A stretch of 64,000 nucleotides of DNA from Tremella fuciformis. Lineage: Eukaryota; Basidiomycota; Tremellomycetes; Tremellales; Tremellaceae. Both the position numbers and the translations under genes were made by a program. This document shows positions 11,068 to 21,288 of this stretch, in pieces. Below the pieces are notes generated by a model, which saw only the letters and a list, made by a program, of their open reading frames with translations, ran no database searches and was not told the origin of the DNA. How positions within the stretch are numbered: the stretch's first letter is position 1; each line of letters begins with the position of its first letter. The stretch spans positions 1,986,501 to 2,050,500 of the forward strand of contig CP136495.1 of NCBI GenBank assembly GCA_032768795.1. Direction: 5' to 3'.

Positions 11068-12296
11068 TCATAGCTTGCTGCTGCTCAATCCTCGCGAGAT
11101 CGAGTCGGACACCACCAGGCCGACGGCATCTTCTGCCGTGCCCCAGCAGCTCTGCCACCCCGCCCCGCCGTGTCCGTAGTTATACACGACGGCAGTAGGC
11201 CCGACATCTTCCCCCTTCTCCAGACGCACACCGTCCTTCCTTGACGGCCTGAAGCCCACGAGGTTCTGCTCAATCAACTCTTCTGGGAAAGCCAGAGTAG
11301 ACGAGGGCGATGTCAGATTGAAAGGGATGATTTCTGGGCAAATCTCGAGCGCCCGACGGAGGATGTCGGTGGTGGTCTCCGGTCTTGGGTAGGGATACCA
11401 GTCATCGTTCTCCCGCGTGCCGCCCACAATGACCTCGCCGCTCTGCCGCGGGATGACATACGTCCGCTCGCCCCCTTCGCCTCCCTGCAAGCTGCCGACT
11501 TGGCGAGTCCAGCCGGACCGGACCCATGGCGCGCGTAGCTTGACAACCTGCCCGCGTGTAGGGTAGACGGTGGTGTCTTCCACCCCGCCAAGCGTCAGTG
11601 CGCCAATGCCGACACATACGACCAGGGCGAGGGGCGGAACGGGGCCGATGAGCGCCCTGACGGGCTCGGAGTGGACGGCAGCGAGGGAGGGGAGGTGGAG
11701 ACGGTGGATCTTCGCGAGCGGGTTGGACTGTATACGCTTGAGCAGGCGACGCAGGTATACGGGCGGGTTCATGGTGAGGGATGTGAAGGAGATGGAGTGG
11801 TCGCAGTTGGGGATGTTGTCGAGGACCTGGAACTGCCTCATCAGCTTCCGCTTGTCCCATGAGAGGATCAGAGAGGTGGACGCACATCGGGATGCTCCTC
11901 GTATATGGCCAAGTGGGTCTTCGCCCCCACATACGTCTCGGTCTGCTTGAGCATCATGATGCCCGTCGCGTGCTCGCCCTCGGCCGCGCACTCGGCGGCC
12001 ATGATCTCAAACGCTGCTTATCAGCTCCTACCCGTTTACAAGGCAGCTGACGCACTGCGGCGGTCCCAGCTGCGCTGGCGCAGGTCGGCATCGTCGGCAA
12101 AGCTCAAGTGGTGTGCGCCGGCAATCGTACTGGCATAGTAGGCGTCCAGCGGGTCGTCCGGCAAGTGGTCGGCGAGGATGTGCACCGGATGACCGTCCTG
12201 CGTGCACAGGGGCGACTCGAGCAGGCGCACGGCGGTAGTTAGGCCGATGACGCCAGCGCCAAGCACGACGATGGGGGCTTTGGTACTGCTGCTCAT
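11068..12296 (-). CDS. D-amino-acid oxidase with peroxisomal targeting signal
   Basis: Three exons (12296-12056, 12013-11886, 11832-11068) encode 377 residues. The N-terminus has the FAD-binding Rossmann glycine motif [10 protein letters not shown]. The middle shows WDRRTFEIMAAE across the first junction. The C-terminal half has [14 protein letters not shown] and the DAO signature [13 protein letters not shown]. The protein ends in SSSKL, a canonical PTS1, so it should act in peroxisomes. The family oxidatively deaminates D-amino acids to 2-oxo acids with release of ammonia and hydrogen peroxide. It is divergent from the N-carbamoyl-D-amino-acid hydrolase gene across 269 bp, which fits coupled expression: the hydrolase makes the D-amino acid and this enzyme consumes it. 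D-aspartate oxidase is a less likely alternative. Confidence 0.93.
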
Positions 12297-12565
12297 CTCG
12301 CCTGTATGCTCAATGTGTCGACCCAACAACCTGAATCGACCTGCATAAGTCTTGTTACAAGTAGCGTCGGACTTGATCCAGGAACAAGAGAAGCAACTCC
12401 GGGCGGAGCAAAGCCTGACTGGCTGGGACGGCCCTCGGCGGTCAGCACGTTGGCCGTCGGCTAGCTCGGCGGAAGGATGCATGGGAGAAGGATATGAGCT
12501 CGTGACTGCTTTCCAGACATACAGTCAGATCAATCCAACACCTGTCCACGAAGAGCAGTATCAGT
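12297..12565. promoter_or_regulatory. Shared divergent promoter of D-amino-acid oxidase and carbamoylase genes
   Basis: The 269-bp gap lies between two divergent ATGs. Seen: the inverted repeat CTCCG-GG-CGGAG at 12397-12408 (everted CGG triplets, a Zn2Cys6-type site), TTGGCCGTCGGCTAGC at 12450-12465, and CTCGGCGG copies nearby. The block GTCGGCTAGC also occurs in the racemase upstream region at about 7288-7297. Function as operators is inferred from pattern only. Confidence 0.45.
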
Positions 12566-13793
12566 ATGCCGCGCCTGCTCAAAGTCGCCGCTGCCCAAGT
12601 GGGCGCCGTGCACCGCTCGACGCCGCGCGCAGAGGTGCTCGAGCGGCTCATCAAGCTCGTCCACGAGGCCGCCCAGCAGGGCGTCAAGCTCGCCGTCTTC
12701 CGTGAGCCCCTCTAATTAGGAGTATGAGAGCGAGAAGAGGCTGACGACCAGCCGAGACGACGTTCACGACCTTCTTCCCGCGCTACTACATCACCGACGA
12801 GGCCGAGCTCGCGACGTACTTCCAGCACTCCGAGCCCGTGACGGAAGACGCCAACGTCGCCGCCTTCTTCGCGGAGGCACGGCGCCTGGGCGTGGATGTG
12901 CAGATTGGGTATGGCGAAGACACGGGCTCGGAGGGGCGGTACAACACGGCCGTCTACGTGTCGGGCAAGGACGGCGCCGTGCTGAACAAGTACCGCAAGG
13001 TGCATTTGCCCGGGACGGTCGAGCCGTTCGACCTGGACCCGAACACGACCAACCAGCTGGAGAAGCGGTACTTCCTCCCTGGCAACCTTGGCTTCAACGC
13101 CTTCCGCGCCACCTCGCTCAAGGATGAGTGCGGGGGCAGCTCGCCCATTGTGGGGCAGCTTATCTGCAACGACCGGAGATGGGCAGAAGGGTGGCGGTGT
13201 TATGGCCTGCAGGGGGTGGAGATTCTGTGCTGCGGCTATGTGAGCGTCCTGCTGGATGTTCTCAAGGTGACTGACGGGGAGAACACAACGGCATACGCGC
13301 CCAAGCTGTGGGGCGGCGACCAGACCATTACGCGGGAAAAGGCATACGAGGAGGCCATGGTAAATACTGTTATGGCATGAGCTGAGCATGCTGCTGATCT
13401 GCAGTTTCACCATAAACGCGAGCCTACAGCTTCTCAACCGGCACAGAGCTGACCTGCAGTCGTCGTACAGGCGCACGCGTACACAAACTCCAGTGAGCCA
13501 AGCCCTGCTGGGAAGCAGCCCAGCTGAAGACAGTGTTCTGTATCACCTCCGCACGCGCGGGAAACGATGACAATCTGCACCCGCTCATCCCCGGCTCCAT
13601 GATCGTCGACCCGGAGGGCCATATCGTAGCAGAGAGCAAGACCGAAGATGACGAGCTGGTGATTGCCACGATCGACCTGGACGACTGTAAGCAGGGCAAA
13701 GAGCGGACGTTCAACTTGGGCAGACATCGTCGGCCAGAGATGTACGGCCGACTGGTAGAAACGAACGGCGTGGTTCCGCCGCCCGAGCCGTAA
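12566..13793 (+). CDS. N-carbamoyl-D-amino-acid hydrolase (nitrilase superfamily)
   Basis: Six exons (12566-12701, 12752-13239, 13282-13359, 13405-13417, 13460-13492, 13534-13793) give 335 residues. The Glu-Lys-Cys triad of carbon-nitrogen hydrolases is seen: E47 in PETTFTTFFPR, K128 in KYRKVHLPG, C184 in ICNDRRWAEGWR. The PETTFTTFFPR and NDRRWAEGW blocks match the N-carbamoyl-D-amino-acid amidohydrolase branch better than beta-ureidopropionases. Exon 4 is a 13-nt microexon. The next intron must use a GC donor (GCGAGC at 13418) for the conserved FHHKLVVQAHAYTNS to read through. The enzyme would turn N-carbamoyl-D-amino acids into D-amino acids, CO2 and ammonia, between the hydantoinase and DAO steps. 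No targeting signal is seen, so it is probably cytosolic. Confidence 0.88.
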
Positions 13794-13969
13794 CCGCAGC
13801 GAGGGGCATTTGCGATCACACCATATAGACTATGCATGGGTTCTTGGGTATCCGACGCTCTCAGCCACGCGATCCCTGAGTGAATGCAAGACAGTATACA
13901 GGCCCACTTAGAGTGGAAAGATACCAACGGTGCATCACACAACTACAGACTATACTACCCAGAGAGAAA

Positions 13970-15245
13970 CTATGTCTTGTACGAGCTGAGCATACGGGCG
14001 TTGATGTACTCCTCGGCGGTGATCGGCTCGTACGCCTTGGGGCGGTCGGTGTCGTTGTACGTTCCCGGCAGGCAGTCGATCAGGAAGTCGGGGCGGGTCT
14101 TGAAGAAGAAAGGCATCGAGTACCGCTCGGGCGTCACGTCGCCCGTGACGTCCGGGGGGCACCGCACGCGGTGCAGCGTGGAGCGCAGAACGTTGTTCGA
14201 CCAGCGCTGCAGGAAGTCGCCTACGAGTCAGCATTCAGGTCGGTAGCACAGAAGCAAGCCGCGGGGAGCTCACCAATGTTGAAGATGGCGTGGTTGGGCA
14301 GCGGCCTCGCCTGGAGGAACGTCCCCGGGTTGTTCGGGTCCTCAACCTCCAGGCCGCCCGTGTTGTCCTGGAACAGGATGGTGCCGACGCCATAATCGGT
14401 GTGCTCGCCAATGCGCCCGACCTCGCCCTCGCGGAGGGCCTTGGTGCTCTGCGGCGCATAGTGCAGGAGGCGGATCTGGTTCTCGCCCTCGCGGTGCGCC
14501 TCGACGAGGTAGCCGGCGGGGACGTGCGGCATGCCCATCTCGAGCGCGCGCAGGAGGGTGAGGGCGCAGCGCGAGCCGTGGGCGTAGTAGTTGTTCAGGG
14601 CGTTGCGGAAGCCCGGCAGGTCGGCGTCGGGCAGGCAGATGTTGGGCATGCGCAGGTTGTACTCTGACCCAAAGTCGAAGGCTTCTTTCGAGTCGGGCCA
14701 TTTGCGGTTGCGCTTGTACTCGGCGATCTGCTCGTCTGTGGCATCGTGCGGCTGGGTATCAGCGAGCGCCGCGAGCCAGCAAGCGAGCAGCGCTGCTACA
14801 ACCAGCGAGCAGCGCTAGCGGATCTAGCCGGGGAAGGGGTGGGGGAACGGCGACTTACCAGCTGCACGATGAGGTTCGCCCCGGATGCCGTGTAGCCCCG
14901 ATGCCACCAGCCCAGCTCGCCCCGCGGGTGCGGCGCCTTCATCTTGACCTCCTTCGGGAGCTCAAAGTACTTTTTGCTCCATCCAAACATGTCCTGCACG
15001 AGCGTGAGGTCCATGCCAAAGTTGGTAATGTACGCAAAGCCAACATCCCTGCATGCGGTGTAAAAGGCATCGGCGACCTCCTGCGCTCGGGGGCCGGTCC
15101 CATTGTCGAAGCCCGTAAAGTCAATCACGGGCAGGGAGGCGACCGCAGACGACGTCGACGAGTACTTGTCGGTGATGTGGGATGCCTTGGTGGGGGCGGA
15201 AGCAGAGGACGGCTCGGCCGCCTCGGGGATGGCGATGGGGGCCAT
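13970..15245 (-). CDS. 2-oxoglutarate/Fe(II)-dependent oxygenase, isopenicillin-N-synthase-like
   Basis: Three exons (15245-14859, 14751-14274, 14220-13970) give 371 residues. Seen in order: the N-terminal DIOX_N segment (LPVIDFTGFD, VGFAYITNFG), the Fe ligands HTD in GEHTDYGVGT, the product-fold NTGGLEV, the distal histidine in RSTLHRV and a following R. This is the plant/fungal IPNS-like 2OG-Fe(II) dioxygenase family, whose substrates range from secondary metabolites to thymine and nicotinate derivatives. The substrate is unknown here. Position at the edge of the hydantoin group suggests oxidation of a related ring or amino-acid side chain (inference). An upstream TTGGCCATCGGCCAA palindrome (15475-15489) resembles motifs in the other cluster promoters. 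Confidence 0.87.
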
Positions 15246-16268
15246 GGCGGTGCGCTTCAGATGCTCGTTGGCGGTCAGGAGCCTCTCGGCTAGGGGCGTA
15301 TGGGCCAGGAAAGTGGGAGGATGGGGAGGGTTGACGAGATCGTTCTTCTTCTGCAGGAGGGAGAGCGCACTTATGTCCCCGCTCTGCCCTCCCTCGATGG
15401 ACGCAGGAGGGAGGGACCCAAGTGGCCAGCGCCGTCGCCCAGGGCCGAATGCTTATCGCGACGGCGAGCAGCAGTTGGCCATCGGCCAACACCACGTGGA
15501 AACAACACGCCGCTGGCCAATGCTGCTCTGGCTTGGCCTGGCTTGGCCAGCCAAGTGGTCCATTTGGTGTCCATGCATGCTCTATTCTCAGACCGAATCA
15601 TGTTCTGGAATGGCCCACTGCACAACGCTGACCGAGATGATGCGTGCGCACGGCCAAAGGATGCCGCAAAGAGCCACGAAAACACATTGCCAATCAGAGA
15701 GTGCTCGTCCGACCACCTCCATGGTCACTTTACGTAGGCAGTACATCGTCAGCTCGGGACCCGTGTCTCAACTAGGTCTACGGTGGCGTAGTCTCCGTCT
15801 GCTATGCCGTTCTGACACAGGCGAGTGATTCACTGGCACACTCTCGACAAGGTCTCGTGGGGCTCAACGTCCCCAATTTGGCTACCGGTCACTTACAGAA
15901 GCCTCATTCCCACCACGCGATGTCGTGGCAATGCCTTCTTTCCACATGATGGTGATGATCGACGCTCTCCACCTCACTGATACTGAAGAACCAAGCTCGA
16001 CATGGCGGCGTCCTCCGCTGCCGCCTTGCCACAGCCCCTCTCCTCTCCTCCTGGCGCCGAACCCCAATCCCGGTTCCGTGCCCAGCGTTGACGAGCTCAG
16101 AGTCGCGTATGATACACATGTGCATGCTGAGATGATGCCCACACAGCTGCCACACCACTTGGGGGCGCTGCCGAGAACTGGCATTCGACACCTGCCCGGA
16201 TCAGACGCTCGAAACTCCGTGGTCGATTGTGATCGACCTGCTCCCACAGCCCTCCTGAAAGTTGCCAC
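15246..16268. other. Intergenic stretch without a recognised gene
   Basis: About 1 kb between two minus-strand genes. Short open frames on both strands show no family motifs and no splice pattern that joins them. The part near 15475-15560 is rich in TTGGCC/GGCCAA repeats, including the palindrome TTGGCCATCGGCCAA at 15475-15489. Confidence 0.4.
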
Positions 16269-16960
16269 CTAGAATCCCCTGCCCCTAGGTCCACCACGCC
16301 CTCTCGGTCCTCCGCGGCCCCTCGGGCCACCTCGGCCTCCTCGTGCTCCCCGTGCAGCCGCTCCCTCTTTCCGTTTCTTCGCCCGCGGTGCATCGTCGAC
16401 CAGCAGCGTATCTAGCGGGAGCGAATCGGGAAGGACGATATACCGGACGTTGTTGCCGCGGATGGCTATCGAGTCGAGGGAGACGGGCGGTGTGCCGGGC
16501 GCGGCTGTGCGGAGTGTCATCTTGACACTTTTGAGATGGGTGTTCATTTGCGGGTCGACGGCTGTTTCGTGGCACGCGACATGCAAGATGATCAAGGTAG
16601 GCCACACGGAGAGTGAGGAATATATTGTCAGGGGAGAGTTTTAGATGGCAAATGAGTTGTCACGACCGGTATCGAGGGGAAGAGACGCGTTCGTGGTATT
16701 GTTAAATGCCGAATTTGACGGTCATGACGCGACGTAAGGGGTAATAGTGATAGTGCAATGCAACGAGACGATAGAAGAATAGCGTCAGCTCTCGCCTTCC
16801 ATCTCTAGCTTCACCCACAGGTGATCGTCCCGTGCAGGACTGTCCCATTCTTCAACTCGATCGAGACCGTCTCGTTGTTGAGCTTCATCAGGAATCTGGC
16901 ATGAGCGACTCCCCCTCCACGGCAATGCTCGCTGATAAGAACCCACCTGACGAGCTTCAT
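16269..16960 (-). CDS. SMD1: Core spliceosomal Sm protein D1
   Basis: Three exons (16960-16947, 16895-16819, 16561-16269) give 127 residues. The first exon is only 14 nt (MKLV plus two bases). Joined, the protein begins [20 protein letters not shown], the Sm1 motif of SmD1. Exon 3 carries [12 protein letters not shown] and the Sm2 motif [20 protein letters not shown], then an RGG-type tail ([11 protein letters not shown] repeated) typical of SmD1 and a target for arginine methylation. It forms the heptameric ring on U1, U2, U4 and U5 snRNAs. The second intron, about 257 nt, is several times longer than other introns here. Confidence 0.95.
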
Positions 16961-17975
16961 CTTGAAGACGGAGTTTTCGATGCGTGCCGCGGCGAGTGAG
17001 AAGGGCGGGTATATAGGACGAAGAGACGAGTCAATACATAAGTTGCAAGCTCGACGGAGTGCGAGGTGTCAGAGGTGAACGGCGTTTCGGCGTTACAAGC
17101 TGGGTGGCAAATGGTGGCTGAGTGTCAACCGGTTGGTGCCTGAATGCCGCGTCCCCTTCCAACTCGACCTCTTGATCTCTTTCTCTTTCTGATCATCTCT
17201 TTCTCTCCTTCATCTCTTCTTTCCCTCTTCCCTTCGCTCCCCTTGTCATCTCGCCCCTCGCCGTTCACACCTCGCCGCACCTTACAATCCACGACTTGAA
17301 TCAGAAGCACCGAAATCGCATACACCAGTCTCGATAGACCCGACCGCCAGAGGGCCGTGCACCTTTGACAAAGGCAAGACGGCGCGTTCACTCGAACACC
17401 ACCGCTCAACACCACCATCACTGTACTAGGTAAGTAAATGTAACGTCGCTGACACGCCGTCTTACGGGCGTCGCACTTGACTTGACCTCGGATGCCTATC
17501 CTTTGCATTGGATTGCCTCGCAAGCCTACCCCCTCATGCTTTCACGCCAGGCACTTGTCAATTCAACAGCCCTCTCACCGTTAACCGTGCTTCGCCCGGA
17601 ACAACACCAATCATTTGCATCCTTGACGACAATCTAACGACCTTCTTCCCTTGTTCGACTTGCCACACCGGTCCTCACCGAGGACTCGAGCCACCTCTCT
17701 CGCTGGCTCCACCATCCTACGACTGCGCAGACTCGCTCTGGCACGTTTCAGCGACGATTGCGCATTCTACACTTTTCCTTTGATAGAGCTTCGTTCTCGA
17801 CTCTGTGATACATTGCACGGGCATCGCTACCCCCTGCCCCTCTTTCGACCCGCTGCTTGGCTCGTCGCCAGCCTGACGATTCCCCAACCTTGCCTCAACT
17901 GCGCCGTCCTCATTCCTCCTTCGCTGCGCCCGACTCGCCCTTCCGCTCCGGGTTCCCTGTCGCTGAGGTAATACC
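16961..17975. other. Divergent upstream region of SMD1 and STRAP
   Basis: No gene seen. A long CT-rich stretch (about 17155-17280) looks like a fungal core promoter. GTAAGT at about 17430 could start an intron in the STRAP 5' leader, but I cannot fix its acceptor. Confidence 0.35.
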
Positions 17976-19210
17976 ATGATGAACGGCCGTAACGGCTACT
18001 CGCACACTCCTACGCCCGAGCCCAACGGGTACGCCAATGGGAACGCGAACGGCAATGGCAACGGTGCTGGAGTCAAGGTCCAGCCTCTCTTGTGCTCCGG
18101 CCACACTCGTCCGGTGGTTCATCTGCAGTTTTCCAACCTGCTCGATGACGGGACCTACCTCCTGATCTCGTCGTGCAAGGATGGCAATCCCATGCTTCGC
18201 AACTGGCTCGGCGACTGGATTGGGACATTCATCGGTGAGCAGGGTCCATTTGCGGACGTGGACCAGGAATTGACTCGTGACAGGGCATAAGGGCGCGGTT
18301 TGGAGCTCGAAGCTCTCGCTGGACACCACTCGAGCGGCAACAGGTTCAGCTGATTTCTCTGCGTAAGCTAGATGACCTTCAGCTCCGTCTCAAGCTTACA
18401 GAATAGTAAGATCTGGGACACCGCGACGGGCGAGGCACTCCACACGTTTCAACACAACCACATCGTCAGGACCGTTGCTCTCAACCCGCAGCAACAGTCT
18501 CAGTATCTCCTGACTGTGAGATGACCATGAAGCTTTATTCAATTCTTTGACTGATGTACAGGGCGGTCATGAGAAGAAGATTCGGCTCTTCGACCTCGGT
18601 CGTCCGGATGCCGAGCCTCTTGTCCTTGGGAAGAATCCCGAAGGTCTTTCTTGCGATGGGATCGTCCGGAGTCTTGTCTGGGACGAGTTCAACGGCGGTA
18701 CTGTCGGCGTATCGGCTGGCGAGGACGGCTTTGTGAGGTGGTGGGATCTGCGGACGCTGTCGCAGACTTCTGCCCTCGACCTCGGTGAAGCCGTCACGTC
18801 CATGGAGCTCGCGCACGGCGGCGGCACGTTGAGCGTGACGTCCGGCAAGAAGGTGCATTTCTTGGATATTCAGCGACAACACCCGCCCGTGACGATACCT
18901 CTTCCCCATGCGCCGACCTGTGCCTCTCTGCACCCATTCGACCGGGACCGATTTGTGGCCGGGTCTGTTTCCGACCCTTGGGTGCGCGTGTACGACCTGG
19001 ATTCTGGCGCGGAGAAGGAGGTGTACAAGGGACATCACGGTCCTGTGCTGTGCGCGTCGTACTCGCCGGACGGTGAAGTGTATGCGAGTGGCAGCGAGGA
19101 TGGTCAGTATGACTCGGTTGTACAGGAACAAGGCTGATCGTCTAGGGACCATACGATTGTGGCAGACCAATCCGGGCAAATCGTATGGTCTGTGGCAGAC
19201 GCAGGAGTAG
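17976..19210 (+). CDS. STRAP: WD40 protein, STRAP/UNRIP orthologue
   Basis: Five exons (17976-18234, 18284-18362, 18407-18515, 18562-19102, 19146-19210) give 350 residues. After an Asn/Gly-rich lead (NGNANGNGNG) it reads LLCSGHTRPVVHLQFS, then ISSCKDGNPMLR, GDWIGTFIGHKGAVW, TGSADFSAKIWD, a repeat ending in TGGHEKKIRLFDL, and finally SPDGEVYASGSEDGTIRLWQ and KSYGLWQ. This order is specific for STRAP (serine/threonine kinase receptor-associated protein), a seven-bladed propeller that works with the SMN complex in snRNP assembly. Its location next to SMD1, an snRNP core protein, is a neat functional neighbour but may be chance. All donors are GTNNGT or GTGAGA, and phases agree. Confidence 0.93.
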
Positions 19211-19785
19211 GAGGGAGAGGGGGAGGAGAAGGAAGGGAGATCGATGCATGTGCCTAGATGCGGTCGAGGGTTGAGGGCAGGCGTTGTGAGGGATCACGTA
19301 GCCCCGGGTGTACACTCTTCTCCATGTGCATGCAGCGGGCGGTCAGAAGTTACAACTAGCAAACCGGATGAAAGCGACGGCTAAGTTGAAAGTTGCTTAT
19401 CTTTGACGGTTCAGGGTCAATCGACATGTTCTTTTCCTCTCTCGACGGTTGCTTCTCCCTCCAATCATGTCGCTCGTATCCTATGCATCCTGTATATGCT
19501 CAGCGGCCAACAGCCTCCCCCGTCCGGCCAGCAGCTGCACTCATAACATCTTGGCCGATGGAAAGACCGGCGAGGGTCGGATACACCTGCGACGACTCGG
19601 CCAGGCTGGACACGAGCCCGGTTCCAGCGAGTTGTGGTGTATCGCTCTTGCCCTCTCGCGCTACTCGTAGACGAGTATAAGACCCATCACGGCTGATGGC
19701 TCGCTCGTCTCACCCCTCCTCTCATCCCCCTCCCCCTCTCTTTGCCTTCTCAACTTGACTGAATCGATAAGGTAGAAGCAAGGCA
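19211..19785. other. Intergenic stretch, nothing recognised
   Basis: Between the STRAP stop and the truncated transporter start. No motif-bearing frame was found; it is probably 3' UTR and promoter sequence. Confidence 0.35.
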
Positions 19786-20480
19786 ATGACGACGATCACC
19801 GCGGCGATGCCGGCGAGCAAGCCCGAGTCGGTCGTCTCGACCAAAGATCTCAACGCGTCCGATGTGGTCAAAGAGGTCGACCTGCCCGCTGATGAGTTTG
19901 CAAGGCAGCACGCTGCGGATCGCGACCTGTGAGCTCTGTCCCACTCCGTCTCGGAGACCGTTACGAGTTGGTTTTGGTAGACTGACGATAGCTTCACCTA
20001 TGCGCAGGGCCAGAAGATACTACGCAAGATCGACATGCGCCTCATGCCCATCTTGCTCGTCACCTATATCCTGCGTGTGAGTGGCGTAATAAGACAAAGG
20101 CTCGAGTACAACGTACTGATGTGCAGGGCATGGACTCGGGTGCTATCTCTTAGTGCGCCACCTCTCCCCACCGAACCACTGGCCGGCCTTCACGGACCTT
20201 CATAGCTGACGTCCAGCGTCAAGACGATGAACGCCAAGTCGCCCACCAACATCCTGACCCAGCTCCACATTACCTCGGACCAATTTGCCGTGAGTGTCCT
20301 CTTCCCCCTCCCACCCTTCCCTCCCCCTGAGTGGCCGCCCCCCCCCCCCCCCCCCCCCCGACCACCACCTGATCAGCGCTCATGACAGCTCGCGTCCACG
20401 CTCTTCACGCTCTTCTACGCCCTTGGCGAGCTGCCTTCCAACCTCCTCTTCAAGCGCACCACGCCGCGTTGGCACTTTGT
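19786..20480 (+). pseudogene. MFS transporter (allantoate permease family), 3' part lost
   Basis: Exons 19786-19928, 19992-20076, 20127-20152, 20217-20289 and 20389-about 20480 join to a typical Dal5-like start. Seen: KIDMRLMPILLVTYILRGMD, then YVKTMNAKSP, then a membrane segment ending in LGELPSNLLFKRTTPRWHF. At this point, about 125 residues into a family of roughly 480-550, similarity stops. The frame runs without a stop into unrelated, AT-richer sequence (to 21288). The remaining transmembrane segments are not found nearby. The gene was therefore cut by insertion or recombination. The intron at 20290-20388 carries a run of about 20 C. The family imports organic anions such as allantoate, ureidosuccinate or vitamins. 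Confidence 0.75.
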
Positions 20481-21288
20481 GAACTCCACTGTACTTGGCT
20501 ACAAGGAAGGTGATTATGAGACTATCCAGGACTTCCATTCTAGATTGGTAAAAGCCATTCAGGATGTGGAGACTTGGGCGTATGGGTTTGATCCCTCTGG
20601 GGTAAATGGATGGCCAAAGACACGCCATTGGACAGGCAAAAGATACGCTCGAGTGAAATCTCGTCTACGCCAAGGAAACCCATCATTTGTGGACGTCAAT
20701 GTTACCAAGCACCGTATTGAACCTACCAAGGTCTCTTCCCAGATACCTACTGCTGATCCTGAATTCAAACCCATACCTGCAATCACATTGACCAAGGAGT
20801 CCTTGGAAACCATCCATGGGAGGATTCAGGAAACAATTGCAGCTTTTGTTCAGAACGCTGTACGTCATTCCAGATCAACCACTGCACAGGACAACACACA
20901 TCTCTTGAATTATAGAGCAAGCCTGCCCCAGAAATATTCAGAGTTCATGAATATATCTGGAATTGCCCTAACCGCAAAGGGTGATTTGAACATGTCAGAA
21001 GCTTATGAGGGTAGTCTGCAGGCTCTCCCCAAAACCATCACACGTCGTAGACAGAGGGTGGACCACAATGTGGAGATAACCAAATTTGCCCCTCAGGGTA
21101 CCATGTCTGGCAAGTACATTGCCTGGGCTGGTGAGAATCAAAGTGTTGAAGAAGCCATCAATCCCTTTAAAGTGCAGCTCCAAATGGTGAACACTGATTA
21201 TGACCTTGAAGCTGAAATAGAAGCAGAAGTCATGCGCTACCCTGAGATCTACAACGCGCCCACTGCAGACACTTCTGACACTGACTGA
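20481..21288 (+). CDS. Orphan ORF of probable mobile-element origin, fused in frame to the broken MFS gene
   Basis: About 269 residues from codon 20479 to a stop at 21286-21288, with no ATG at the junction. The frame continues directly from MFS exon 5. I recognise no family. It is hydrophilic, with RTHRV-like basic patches (PKTITRRRQRVDHN) and an acidic C-terminus (EAEIEAEVMRYPE, DTSDTD). Codon use is clearly more A/T-ending than in host genes. AATAAA at about 21387-21392 could serve as a poly(A) signal. It may be a complete protein of an inserted element whose own start lies inside, or a gene fragment carried by that element. Confidence 0.45.

Noticed and set aside
15882..16268. Long overlapping frames on both strands in the 15.2-16.3 kb gap
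   Set aside because: No domain, no splice pattern and no codon bias; in GC-rich DNA such frames arise by chance.
20340..20359. Run of about 20 C in the truncated MFS gene
   Set aside because: Lies within an intron; could be real or an assembly artefact, and supports no functional claim.
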